From Candidatus Omnitrophota bacterium (GTDB taxonomy: Bacteria > Hinthialibacterota > Hinthialibacteria > Hinthialibacterales > Hinthialibacteraceae), in contig JABLXU010000049.1 in the NCBI GenBank assembly GCA_013177805.1, forward strand, positions 1 to 42,138: a stretch of DNA of 42,138 nucleotides, read 5' to 3'. Of the stretch, positions 17,989 to 26,570 are shown one piece after another; position 1 is the first letter of the stretch; each line of letters begins with the position of its first letter. The notes under the pieces are model-generated. The model had not been told where the DNA came from. It saw nothing but the letters and a program-made list of their open reading frames with translations, and searched no databases. The translations under genes were made by a program, and so were the position numbers.

Positions 17989-18900
17989 TCACCACGCCAC
18001 AAGACGGCACTCGGGATTAAAATGGGTACCATTCCGATCCCAGGATTTGGCGTACCAAATCGGCCCCGTGCCCTGCTCCGCGCAACCGCAGAGGGCGTAA
18101 CAATTTTCATCGGAATCCTTGAGAAAGAAATGGCAGCCCGGCCGCCCGCCGGCTTTTTGTTCATTGCACGTGAAACCATGGATCGTCCACTGATTATTCA
18201 ACAAAACCGACCGCATGACATGCTTGCCTTCCTCATTATAAAAACCCGTAAGAAAACAGCCCAAACAATGGATCGGTTGGGGGATCAGTTTGAGTCCGCT
18301 GGATTGGGATAACCGGACGGCCTCCATCTCCGCGTACACGACCGAGGTGAACACCGGCAACACCTCCCGGGCGCGGTCCACGTAGATTCCGTATTCTTCA
18401 TAGATGCTACAGGGCACAAACGGGCCGTCTTCCTTCAAAAGCCCGGCCAGCCACCAATAATCCGCGGGGTGTTCAATGGAAGGGACTGGAGAACATAAAT
18501 CGCTATTCAATTCTATTTTGAGATAGTTGTGAAACGTGTCCCACCGGCCATACTGATCGATCATCATCAAGAACCGGTCCGCAGCTTTCGCGAAGAAGGC
18601 GGCGATCTCCGGGTCCTGTTCCGTGATCGGCCAGATACCATGAATTTTTGACGGGGGATGCGGGAAGTAAATCCGCCCGATCCTCACCGTGCCCATCACC
18701 TTCGGTTCCCGGCTCAAAATCGTCTGGGACGTCTCTTGGGCGATTTTCGGTAGATCGTTTTCCGTTACCCCTGCCACAAAGCAAATCCCGGGCGCGGTCT
18801 TGTAGTACAGAACCAGTATCGAATCCACGAAGGACAAGTGATATAAATCGCTGGATACGGACTGAGACAGCCATTGGCGGTTTGCCAAAATTTTAGACAT
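17989..18900 (-). CDS. orphan cytoplasmic protein with Cys-rich C-terminus
   Basis: 303 residues, unrecognised. GGGGAGG lies 9 nt before the ATG, and a near-consensus promoter is at 19020-19048, so it is certainly a gene. No signal peptide or membrane segment. The last 92 residues hold eight cysteines (212, 215, 245, 256, 267, 271, 273, 298), including C-x-x-C ('HCLGC') and 'CYALCGC', the spacing of a metal or Fe-S site or of a redox protein. The N-terminal ~200 residues are mixed alpha/beta with 'VRIGRIYFPHPP' and 'GRWDTFHNYLKIEL'. It is flanked by convergent carB and a 280-bp AT-rich gap, so no partner is suggested by context. Confidence 0.7.
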   Translation of the reverse strand: MSKILANRQWLSQSVSSDLYHLSFVDSILVLYYKTAPGICFVAGVTENDLPKIAQETSQTILSREPKVMGTVRIGRIYFPHPPSKIHGIWPITEQDPEIAAFFAKAADRFLMMIDQYGRWDTFHNYLKIELNSDLCSPVPSIEHPADYWWLAGLLKEDGPFVPCSIYEEYGIYVDRAREVLPVFTSVVYAEMEAVRLSQSSGLKLIPQPIHCLGCFLTGFYNEEGKHVMRSVLLNNQWTIHGFTCNEQKAGGRPGCHFFLKDSDENCYALCGCAEQGTGPIWYAKSWDRNGTHFNPECRLVAW

Positions 18901-19019
18901 CGGCTTGGTCCTCCCCAGAATGAAAAATCCCGTTGGTTTATAGCCGAGACCACGTCAGTTCGATGTGGATTTCCGCGTTTGGATTTCCAGAAAAATCATC
19001 CCATATGATTGCATATCTC

Positions 19020-19048
19020 ATTATAGCATGATAAATTCTATTTGTAAA
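19020..19048 (-). promoter_or_regulatory. near-consensus sigma-70 promoter
   Basis: Minus strand: TTTACA (19043-19048), exactly 17 nt, perfect TATAAT (19020-19025). It would give a leader of about 110 nt before the ATG at 18900. The surrounding 19000-19100 is the most AT-rich stretch in the window; the rest of the gap 18901-19183 holds nothing else I recognise. Confidence 0.7.
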
Positions 19049-19183
19049 TTGAAAAATAATATTTTTAGTTATTTATAAAAGATAATCTCTGTATTTCCTT
19101 CTCATTCTTCATTTCATTCTTTAATGAACGGATTTGGTGAAATTGGAATATGGGTATGCGTTACCTGCCAGAGAACGGAGGCT

Positions 19184-20119
19184 TCATATGTCCATCACCG
19201 ATCCGGAAACCGGGCGTGGATATCCCTGTTTGGAATCCATCGGAGAGGAAACCGAGCGGGAAATGAGGATTTCTTCATACTCCACCGGGTGGATGGCCAG
19301 CCGGAACGGGAGTTTGTCCATCGGGGGATACCGGTTCACCATGCGGTCGAACGTTTCCAGCAAAGCCTCATCCAGCGGAGTGGAATTCGCGTGGACTTCC
19401 CAATTTTCGGGCTCAGAGAGATGCATTACCGCGCTGCCCTCCTCGCCGGTTTGGAAAATATACCGGTCCGGCTTGATCCGGGACGCCGCCGCCCGGCGCG
19501 CGTGCCAATCCACGGGAACTTCCAGGGAGATTTCCTCCCACAAGCCCGGCCGTTCCTTCCGTTCCCGGCGGAACGCCAATAGGCAAGACGCCTCCACGTT
19601 TTTCACCTTGTTGTTGAAAACAAACACCCGGCAACCAGGAAATAAGGCGGTAAACCGTTTCACCGCAGGGCATTCCAATGCCAAGGCATAAATCTCTTCC
19701 CCACGCGCCGATACCGATTCCTGTTTCCGGGCCCAGCGCGGATACCAAAACTCCGCCACCGCCATCGGCGCGTACACTACTACGGCCAGCCCGCCTAGAT
19801 ACGCTAGTAAAATCCGATGCATCACTGAATCAGTGAACCAAGGGAGGAAACCCAGGCTCAGTCCGTACGCGATGGCCACATAACTCAAAAAACAACATAC
19901 CACCATGGATTGAATCATTTGGGGAGCGGGTGAGGGGCGGGTGGGATCGAAATAGCGGTCCTTGAGAACCTTGAAAACTACGGAGAACCAAAAAAAACTG
20001 ATCATGACCTCCACCAACCAGGCCGGCACAGATACTTCGCCTTTGGAAATAGAATAAAACAAGCCAAACATTACCAAGGAAATGGTTAACACCACGAAAA
20101 AGTATAACCACACCAACAT
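19184..20119 (-). CDS. membrane protein with four helices and cytosolic C-terminal domain
   Basis: 311 residues, unrecognised. Four hydrophobic segments (about residues 3-24, 35-52, 68-92, 100-125) precede a soluble domain of ~180 residues, rich in charged residues, with 'CPAVKRFTALFPGCRVFVFNNKVKNVEASCL'-type beta strands interrupted by helices. GGAG lies 7 nt before the ATG. It starts 63 bp after the TPR protein's stop on the same strand, which suggests a two-gene unit. Nothing in it indicates enzyme activity. Confidence 0.65.
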   Translation of the reverse strand: MLVWLYFFVVLTISLVMFGLFYSISKGEVSVPAWLVEVMISFFWFSVVFKVLKDRYFDPTRPSPAPQMIQSMVVCCFLSYVAIAYGLSLGFLPWFTDSVMHRILLAYLGGLAVVVYAPMAVAEFWYPRWARKQESVSARGEEIYALALECPAVKRFTALFPGCRVFVFNNKVKNVEASCLLAFRRERKERPGLWEEISLEVPVDWHARRAAASRIKPDRYIFQTGEEGSAVMHLSEPENWEVHANSTPLDEALLETFDRMVNRYPPMDKLPFRLAIHPVEYEEILISRSVSSPMDSKQGYPRPVSGSVMDI

Positions 20120-20182
20120 GGTGCCGCTCCAACAAACCTCAATTTTGTAATGATGAATCCCGCGTGCCCCGGCTATTTCCTC

Positions 20183-20767
20183 TCACGGGCTATACTGGCT
20201 CTCTAAACCGCTTTCCGCCAACATTTCGTTGTACCGGCGGTAGATACGCGGATCCGGCGAGGGGGACATGCGCAGGGCTTTCAAGTAATATTTTTCGGCC
20301 TCTTCATATTCCTTCAGTTGATGATGCAGATCCGCGATACAGTAGAGGAAAAAAATTTCGTCCGATTCATTCAAATTGGGAATTTTCAGTTGGATCCGCG
20401 TGTCATACAGGTAGCGCAGGGCGGATTGGAGTTCGTCCAAGGATTTTTTCAAATAGGCGGTTTGTTTGATATACGACCGCTGCAGGTAGGCGCTCAGCCA
20501 ATAACAGCGGCCAAGCTGGTAATGGGCCTGTGACAACGTCACCCCATCCGCGTTGGGATCGTTGATCACCAGGGTCCAGCGCACGAGTTCCCGTTCGATG
20601 GATTCTTCCACCGTCAGGCGGAAGCGTTCCGCCCGTCGGCTTTCTTCTTCCAACGCCTCTTCCGCGTGCCAGGGGATCTCCAACGGCTCGCGCCACCGGA
20701 CCGAGTCGTAACACACCCATCCGAACAGGAGCCAAACCATCGTGAGCATGATCAATAGAAAGCGCAT
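20183..20767 (-). CDS. membrane-anchored TPR protein
   Basis: 194 residues. An N-terminal hydrophobic segment (residues 3-20) acts as anchor or signal; the Cys at 19 has no lipobox consensus around it. The body is helical, with tetratricopeptide-like repeats: 'SQAHYQLGRCYWLSA', 'FLYCIADLHHQLKEYEEAEKYYLKALRMSP' in two pieces, the last being a good TPR. It probably serves as a protein-protein scaffold. No Shine-Dalgarno sequence is visible before the ATG, so the start is less certain. It precedes the four-helix membrane protein, with which it may work. Confidence 0.7.
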   Translation of the reverse strand: MRFLLIMLTMVWLLFGWVCYDSVRWREPLEIPWHAEEALEEESRRAERFRLTVEESIERELVRWTLVINDPNADGVTLSQAHYQLGRCYWLSAYLQRSYIKQTAYLKKSLDELQSALRYLYDTRIQLKIPNLNESDEIFFLYCIADLHHQLKEYEEAEKYYLKALRMSPSPDPRIYRRYNEMLAESGLESQYSP

Positions 20768-20919
20768 GGTGTATTCGTTATCCGTCCCCGCGTCGGTTTG
20801 GGAATGATTGTATCATAAATAGACGCCGTTCCGGCTGTCAGGACAATCCACCGATCCCACCGCCGTGTTGCGTGACCGCGCGGCTGCCCGGTATACTGAT
20901 CTCATCCGGGAGAAAGCGA

Positions 20920-22227
20920 ATGAGTTCAAAAACGATGGAATTGCCGGTGATCCAGCCAGTTAAAACGAAAGCCTTGACTTCGGTCCTGGTCAAACCGGCC
21001 GGGGCGGATTGCAACCTCGATTGCGCGTACTGCTTTTACCTTGAAAAGGCCGCGCTGTATCCCGGCGCGAAAATCCACCGCATGGCCACGGACGTTCTCC
21101 GCGAAATGGTCCGCCAGGTCATGGGCACGGGCCGGCTGGCGGTTTCGTTCGGTTGGCAGGGTGGCGAACCGGCACTCATGGGCCTGGATTTCTACCGCCA
21201 GGCCGTGGCCTTTCAACAACAATTCGGGCGCCCGGGACAAACCGTGGGCAACGGCTTGCAAACCAACGGCCTTCTGATTGACGAAGCATGGTGCGATTTC
21301 TTCACCGAATATTCCTTCCTCATCGGCCTCTCGCTCGACGGTCCCGCGCACATTCACGACCGCTACCGCCTCACTTCCGGCGGCCGCCCTTCCTGGGAGA
21401 AAGTCCACGCCAAGGCCCGGCTCATGCTGCGCCGGGGCGTGGCAGTCAACGCCTTGGTGGTCGTGAATGATTACTCCGCCCGCTTTCCCCGCGAAATCTA
21501 TCATTTTCTCAAGGAAACCGGCTTCGAATACATGCAGTTCATCCCCTGCGTGGAGCGGGATCCCCGCGATCCTGCCCGGGCCGCTCCATTCTCGGTCACC
21601 GCCGAACAATACGGGCAATTTTTGTGTGAAATATTCGATTGCTGGAAAGCGGATTTCCGCGGCGGCCTGGCCACCACCTCGGTGCGCTATTTCGATTCCG
21701 TCTTTCATACCTATGTCGATCTCGCGCCCCCCGAGTGCACGCTGATGGAAGAATGCGGCTGCTATGTCGTCATCGAGCACAACGGCGATGTCTATGCCTG
21801 CGACTTTTTCGTCGAACCGGAATGGAAATTGGGTAACCTCATGGAAGGCAATCTGGTGGACTTTCTCAACCACCCCCGGCAAACAGAATTCGGCCGGATG
21901 AAAGCCCGCCTGCCCCCCGAATGTTCCGAATGCCCGTGGCTAAAACACTGCTGGGGCGGCTGCACCAAAGACCGCCTGCGCGATCCCGCCGACCAAAGCT
22001 CCAACCACTTCTGCCGGTCCTACCAAATGTTCTTCACGCACGCCGACTCCGAACTCCGCCGCCTGGCCACGGAATGGAAAACCCGCCAGGCCGCCGAGGA
22101 AGCCGCCACCCGCCGCCGGTGGGCCGTGGTGAATGCTTCCCGGGCCGGTTCCCCCGGCCGCAATGATCCGTGCCCCTGCGGCAGCGGCAAAAAATATAAG
22201 AAATGCTGCGGCCGGGGTACGGGATGA
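20920..22227 (+). CDS. anaerobic sulfatase-maturating enzyme with C-terminal SEC-C motif
   Basis: 435 residues from the ATG at 20920 (GGGAGAAA 5 nt upstream). A radical SAM/SPASM enzyme that turns a Cys or Ser of sulfatases into formylglycine without oxygen. The SAM cluster is C31-x3-C35-x2-C38. The two auxiliary clusters have the anSME Cys set: C273, C279, C294, C335, C338, C344, C348, C365, and the proton-accepting Asp directly follows C294 (D295). The core is therefore complete. The tail adds a SEC-C zinc motif, C418-P-C-G-S-G-x4-C429-C, which in SecA binds zinc and interacts with SecB and ribosomes; it may place the enzyme near exported nascent sulfatases. No sulfatase gene is in the window. 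Confidence 0.93.
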   Translation: MSSKTMELPVIQPVKTKALTSVLVKPAGADCNLDCAYCFYLEKAALYPGAKIHRMATDVLREMVRQVMGTGRLAVSFGWQGGEPALMGLDFYRQAVAFQQQFGRPGQTVGNGLQTNGLLIDEAWCDFFTEYSFLIGLSLDGPAHIHDRYRLTSGGRPSWEKVHAKARLMLRRGVAVNALVVVNDYSARFPREIYHFLKETGFEYMQFIPCVERDPRDPARAAPFSVTAEQYGQFLCEIFDCWKADFRGGLATTSVRYFDSVFHTYVDLAPPECTLMEECGCYVVIEHNGDVYACDFFVEPEWKLGNLMEGNLVDFLNHPRQTEFGRMKARLPPECSECPWLKHCWGGCTKDRLRDPADQSSNHFCRSYQMFFTHADSELRRLATEWKTRQAAEEAATRRRWAVVNASRAGSPGRNDPCPCGSGKKYKKCCGRGTG

Positions 22228-22245
22228 GTCGATTCCCACTCCGCC

Positions 22246-24417
22246 TTACCCCGCGGCCTTCAGTCCCTTCGGGACCAGCGGCAACGCGCGGAGGCGTTGG
22301 CCCGTGGCGTTGAAAATCGCGTTGCCGATGGCAGGCGCGATACCCACGATGGGGGTTTCACCGCCGCCCGCGGAGGGAATATCCTTGCGGTCGAGCAAAA
22401 TGGTTTCGATGCGGGGTAGGTCATGGAAACGGGGAACGCGGTACCGCGAAAAGCGGGGATTGAGGATCCGGCCGTTTTCAAAATCGATGGACTCGAACAA
22501 CGCCCCGCCCAAACCCATCAGGATCATACCTTCCACCTGGTTTTCCAAATGGACCGGATTAATGATGGCCCCGCACTCGAAGGCCTCCACCACGTGGACC
22601 ACGCGGACCTCGCCGCTGTCAGGGCGGATGGCCACTTCCACGCAGGTGGCCACGTAACTGCCCTTCTCGAATCCGCCGGCCAGGCCATAGCCGCGTTCGG
22701 ACGTGGATTTTTTCCCGTTCCAGCCGAAGCGTTCGGCGGCGGCCTTCAAGACGTTGATGAAGCGTTCGTCCGTGAGGTTCTTGAGGCGGAAGGCGAGGGG
22801 ATCCATCTTCACAGCGTGGGCTAGCTCGTCCATGAAACATTCGCGCGCGAAATGATTGGCCGTGGCCGCCAGGGCGCGATACGATCCTTGCCGCAGTGGC
22901 GAATCGGCGGGGTGGAATTCGATGTGCTGGTTGGGGATGTCGTACATCGTGCGGATGGCCGCTGCGCCGGAGTTGTAGTTGTGAAATTCCCACGCGGTGA
23001 TGGTGCCATCCGATTGGACGCCGCCCGAGATTTCGAACACGCCGGCCGGCCGGAAATACGCCCACGTGGACTCTTCCTCCCGCGTCCAGACCAGTTTCAC
23101 CGGTTTCCGGGCGGCGCGGGCCAGGCGGGCTGCCTCGACCGCCGCGTCACCGGTATGCTTGCCGCCGTAGCCGGACCCCGTGGGGGGCATAATTACCCGC
23201 ACGCGCTCCTCGGGCAGGTTGAAGGCGCGGGCCAGTTCAGACCGCACGCCGAAGGGGCGCTGGGTGCCCGTCCACACGGTCAGTTTTTCACCTTCCCATA
23301 TGGCCAGGGCGGCGCGAGGCTCGAGCGGGGCATGGGCGATATAGTCCACCGTGTAGGTTTGTTTCCATTGAACGTCCGCGGCGGCCAGACCCTCGGCGAT
23401 CGATCCGGCGGTGAAAGGCGAAGAACCACGGGACGCGGTCTTCTTCAAATGCTCGAACAATTCGGCGCGCGAAGGTTGTGGGGAGGTTTTCCATTCCGCC
23501 TGGAGGGCCTGAACGGCCTGAGCGGCGGTTTCTTCGGTGGGGGCGGCCACGCCTACGAAATTCCCATCCCGGACCACGATCACGCCCGGCAAGGCTTCGG
23601 CTGTTTTCGTGTCGAGCGAGACCAGTTCCGCCCCGAAGGCCGGCGGGCGGAGGATTTTGGCGTGCAACATGCCGGGAAGTTTCATATCCGAAACGAATTT
23701 TTCTTCTCCGGTCACGAAATGGCGGCCGTCCACCTTGGGAACCGCAGTCCCCGCGATCTGCCATTGCTCCGCGGGGGTGAGGGAAACGTCATCGTTGATG
23801 GTTTGCGTGATGTCCTGGCCCTGGGTCAATTCGCCGTAACCGATCGACCGGTGGGATTCCGGATGGGTGATCCGGCCTTCCGTGGCCTGGAGCGAATCCC
23901 GGCTGATTTGCCATTTCCCGGCGGCTAAATCGATTAGAATTTCGCGCGCGGTGGCGGCCACCCGGCGCAGGCGGGGTGCCATGATGGGTGTGGTCTGGCT
24001 GCCGAACGTACCCGCGTCGTAGGGGGTGAGATCGGTGTCCCCCATGATCAGGGTGATGGTGTCCATGGGAACCCGCAGTTCTTCGGCCACAACCTGCGCC
24101 AGCGATGTGCGAATGTTCTGGCCCATCTCCACCTTGCCAGTCATCACGGTGATTGCGCCTTGGGCATCGATCCGCAGCCACGCGGCGATATCGCGGGGCA
24201 GATCGCCCCGGCCGCCCCGCCGTTCCTGCGCCGCTTCTCCGGTTTCAGCAGGAGCCAGCGCGAGAAGTACCAGGATGCCACCTCCGGCGCTTTTGAGGAA
24301 ATCCCGCCGGGAAAGGTCGAATTGATACAATGGACCGTTGAAAAGTTCATAACGCTCAGGTACCACCGCACCGCCCGCGTGTGGATTTTGGCTCAAATCA
24401 ATGGATTTCGGTTTCAT
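22246..24417 (-). CDS. Tat-exported molybdopterin subunit of an aldehyde/isoquinoline oxidoreductase-type enzyme
   Basis: 723 residues from the ATG at 24417; that ATG overlaps the TGA of the upstream Fe-S gene (ATGA), so translation is coupled. Xanthine oxidase family, large subunit of the IorB kind. A Tat motif is present (S36-R-R-D-F-L-K plus a hydrophobic run), so the complex works in the periplasm. Mo-cofactor motifs include 'TGKVEMGQNIRTS', 'GTFGSQTTP' and the C-terminal G-G-G-E687 with the catalytic Glu, followed by 'APAIGNAIFNATG'. It hydroxylates an aldehyde or N-heterocycle with water as oxygen source. There is no FAD subunit; electrons would go via the Fe-S subunit to a cytochrome or other acceptor. 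Confidence 0.92.
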   Translation of the reverse strand: MKPKSIDLSQNPHAGGAVVPERYELFNGPLYQFDLSRRDFLKSAGGGILVLLALAPAETGEAAQERRGGRGDLPRDIAAWLRIDAQGAITVMTGKVEMGQNIRTSLAQVVAEELRVPMDTITLIMGDTDLTPYDAGTFGSQTTPIMAPRLRRVAATAREILIDLAAGKWQISRDSLQATEGRITHPESHRSIGYGELTQGQDITQTINDDVSLTPAEQWQIAGTAVPKVDGRHFVTGEEKFVSDMKLPGMLHAKILRPPAFGAELVSLDTKTAEALPGVIVVRDGNFVGVAAPTEETAAQAVQALQAEWKTSPQPSRAELFEHLKKTASRGSSPFTAGSIAEGLAAADVQWKQTYTVDYIAHAPLEPRAALAIWEGEKLTVWTGTQRPFGVRSELARAFNLPEERVRVIMPPTGSGYGGKHTGDAAVEAARLARAARKPVKLVWTREEESTWAYFRPAGVFEISGGVQSDGTITAWEFHNYNSGAAAIRTMYDIPNQHIEFHPADSPLRQGSYRALAATANHFARECFMDELAHAVKMDPLAFRLKNLTDERFINVLKAAAERFGWNGKKSTSERGYGLAGGFEKGSYVATCVEVAIRPDSGEVRVVHVVEAFECGAIINPVHLENQVEGMILMGLGGALFESIDFENGRILNPRFSRYRVPRFHDLPRIETILLDRKDIPSAGGGETPIVGIAPAIGNAIFNATGQRLRALPLVPKGLKAAG

Positions 24418-24893
24418 GGCTTGGCCTCCCGCAGCGCCTGCGCCGCTTTCATGACAGCGGCGATGATCCGCTGGTACGTGCCGCAACGGCAAATGTTGCC
24501 ATTGAGTGAACGGACGATCTCCTCAGGCGTAGGATTCAGATTTTTGGACAACAAACCCACTCCCGCCATGATCATCCCGGGCGTGCAGTATCCGCATTGC
24601 AACGCGTCCGCTTCCAGAAACGCTTCCTGGAGAGGATGCAGTTTCCCATCCTGCTCCAGCCCTTCGATGGTGAGGATCTTTTTCCCCACGGTGGCGCTCA
24701 TCGGCGTGATGCAAGCGCGCCGGGCCGTGCCGTCAATGAGCACGGTACACGCGCCGCACTGCCCTTCCCCGCAGCCGTATTTGCTGCCGGTCAGATCGAG
24801 ATCGTTCCGCAATACACTCAGCAGGCTGCGGTCGGAGCCGGCTTCGATGGGATAGATTTTCCCGTTAACATCAATCTCCGTGATCGTGGGCAT
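24414..24893 (-). CDS. [2Fe-2S] subunit of the molybdenum hydroxylase
   Basis: 159 residues, the normal length for the small subunit (IorA/CoxS type). The plant ferredoxin-like cluster site is C41-x4-C46-x2-C49 with C61, and the second, helical cluster site is C100-x2-C103 with C135-x-C137. It passes electrons from the molybdenum centre of the partner subunit. AAGGAA lies 7 nt before the ATG. It has no export signal itself and would be carried out with the Tat-tagged large subunit, as in related complexes. First gene of a two-gene operon. Confidence 0.95.
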   Translation of the reverse strand: MPTITEIDVNGKIYPIEAGSDRSLLSVLRNDLDLTGSKYGCGEGQCGACTVLIDGTARRACITPMSATVGKKILTIEGLEQDGKLHPLQEAFLEADALQCGYCTPGMIMAGVGLLSKNLNPTPEEIVRSLNGNICRCGTYQRIIAAVMKAAQALREAKP

Positions 24894-25067
24894 GGCGTCA
24901 TTCCTTGTCTGGTACGGATTGAAATCCGCGTCCGGATTTCATGCCGGATCGAGATGTTATTTTATGATACAGTGATGAAATCATATCATAGCTCAACGGA
25001 GACCGTAAATTGCATTTTCATCCCTGTTTTCCAGGGAAAGCCAGGAGAAATGCCATATGGATGGATT

Positions 25068-25087
25068 CCCTCTCCCTTGGGAGAGGG
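25068..25087. repeat. perfect REP-like palindrome
   Basis: CCCTCTCCC-TT-GGGAGAGGG, a 9-bp perfect inverted repeat, the best copy of the palindrome family in this window. It lies between the Fe-S gene promoter region and the ahcY terminator. Nearby (25150-25182) are small direct repeats of 'ATCCAAGAAA'. The rest of the gap 24894-25182 holds no gene. Confidence 0.65.
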
Positions 25088-25182
25088 CCGGATATTGAGC
25101 CGCTCTTTCGCGCGTTTCCCCAATTCCGCTTTTCTCCCTCCTCGCCCCTTTCAAGGGATCCCAAGAAAATCCAAGAAAATCC

Positions 25183-25211
25183 AAAAAAAGCCCAGGATTT
25201 TCACCCTGGGC
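25183..25211 (-). terminator. rho-independent terminator of metK-ahcY
   Basis: Read on the minus strand: stem GCCCAGG / CCTGGGC with an 8-nt loop, followed directly by seven T. It lies 32 nt after the ahcY stop. Confidence 0.85.
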
Positions 25212-25243
25212 AATTCGTTCAATTCCTGGCAAGCCTATTGGAC

Positions 25244-26527
25244 CTATGTCCCCATTTCGAAGCTGTTGAGATAGTGGACTTGCTCCGGGGTCAGTTTGTC
25301 GATCTTCACGCCCATGGCCTTCAACTTGATGGACGCGATTTCCATATCGATTTCTTCGGGAATGACGTACACCTGATTCTCCATCTCCTTCCGGTTTTGG
25401 ATGAGGTATTCGACGCTGAGGGCCTGGTTGGCGAAGGACATGTCCATGACCACGGCGGGATGTCCCTCGGCGGCGGCCAGATTGACCAGGCGGCCCTCGG
25501 CGAGAATGAAAACGGATTTCTCCTTCCGACCGTTCTTCAAAACGTATTCCTCCACGAACGGGCGGGTGTTGCGGACCCGAAGTGCCGCTTGGCGCAGACC
25601 TTCCAGGTCCAGTTCGACATTGAAATGCCCGGAATTGCACACGACGGCCCCGTCCTTCATCTTCTTGAAATGCTCCACACGGATCACATGAATGTCGCCT
25701 GTGACGGTGATGAAGACATCCCCCACCGCCGCGGCTTCAGCCATCGGCATGACCCGGTAACCGTCCATGACCGCCTCCAGCGCGCGCACCGGATCGACTT
25801 CGGTCACGATGACATCCGCTCCCATCCCTTTGGCGCGCATGGCCACCCCGCGGCCGCACCAGCCGTACCCGCAGACCACGACGGTGCTGCCCGCCAGCAG
25901 GATGTTCGTGGCACGGACGATGCCGTCGAGGGTGGATTGCCCTGTGCCGTAGCGGTTGTCGAAGAGGTGCTTGGTCATGGCGTCGTTGACGGCGATGATG
26001 GGATAGGCCAGCACGCCCTGCTCGGCCATGGCGGCCAGGCGGATCACACCGGTGGTGGTTTCCTCGGTTCCGCCGACGATCCCCTCCAGCAGGTCTTTGC
26101 GCTGGCCGTGCAAGACATTCACAAGGTCCGCCCCGTCGTCCATGGTGATGTGGGGCGCGGTGTCCAGGGCGGCGTTGATGTGGTTGTAATAGGTTTTATG
26201 GTCTTCGCCCTTAATGGCATAGGTGGGGATGCCGAAGTCGCAGGTGAGGGAGGCGGCGACGTCATCCTGGGTGCTGAGGGGATTGGAAGCGCAGAGAGTG
26301 ATCTCAGCCCCTCCGGCTTTCAGAGTTCGCATCAGGTTGGCGGTTTCGGTGGTCACATGCAGGCAGGCGGCGATCCGATGGCCCTTAAGCGGCTTCTTCT
26401 TCTCGAAACGTTCCCGGATAGAGGCCAGCACAGGCATATGCCGGTCCGCCCATAGGATTCGTTCTTTGCCGGCTTTGGCGAGGCTTTTGTCCTTGATGTC
26501 GAACCCGGAGGTTTTTTTGCGTACCAT
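25244..26527 (-). CDS. ahcY: adenosylhomocysteinase
   Basis: 427 residues. Splits S-adenosylhomocysteine into adenosine and homocysteine, relieving inhibition of methyltransferases; cytoplasmic, with bound NAD. Visible signatures: 'HVTTETANL' (57-65), 'NPLSTQDDVAA', 'NDAMTKHLFDNRYGTGQS' (181-198), the NAD-binding 'GYGWCGRG' (220-227) and 'CNSGHFNVELD'. It is the shorter form, without the ~40-residue insert of eukaryotic and many proteobacterial enzymes, as in Thermotoga and archaea. AAGGAG lies 8-9 nt before the ATG. It follows metK by 43 bp on the same strand and has a terminator right after it, so metK-ahcY is one operon covering both sides of the methylation cycle. Confidence 0.97.
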   Translation of the reverse strand: MVRKKTSGFDIKDKSLAKAGKERILWADRHMPVLASIRERFEKKKPLKGHRIAACLHVTTETANLMRTLKAGGAEITLCASNPLSTQDDVAASLTCDFGIPTYAIKGEDHKTYYNHINAALDTAPHITMDDGADLVNVLHGQRKDLLEGIVGGTEETTTGVIRLAAMAEQGVLAYPIIAVNDAMTKHLFDNRYGTGQSTLDGIVRATNILLAGSTVVVCGYGWCGRGVAMRAKGMGADVIVTEVDPVRALEAVMDGYRVMPMAEAAAVGDVFITVTGDIHVIRVEHFKKMKDGAVVCNSGHFNVELDLEGLRQAALRVRNTRPFVEEYVLKNGRKEKSVFILAEGRLVNLAAAEGHPAVVMDMSFANQALSVEYLIQNRKEMENQVYVIPEEIDMEIASIKLKAMGVKIDKLTPEQVHYLNSFEMGT

Positions 26528-26570
26528 TCTGGTTTGGCTCCTTTGATCGGATTTGGGGATTTCCGGAATA

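Noticed and set aside
22852..23928. 358-codon open frame antisense to the molybdenum hydroxylase gene
   Set aside because: Shadow of a clear gene; composition is low-complexity (Gly, Arg, His rich) with no recognisable motif.
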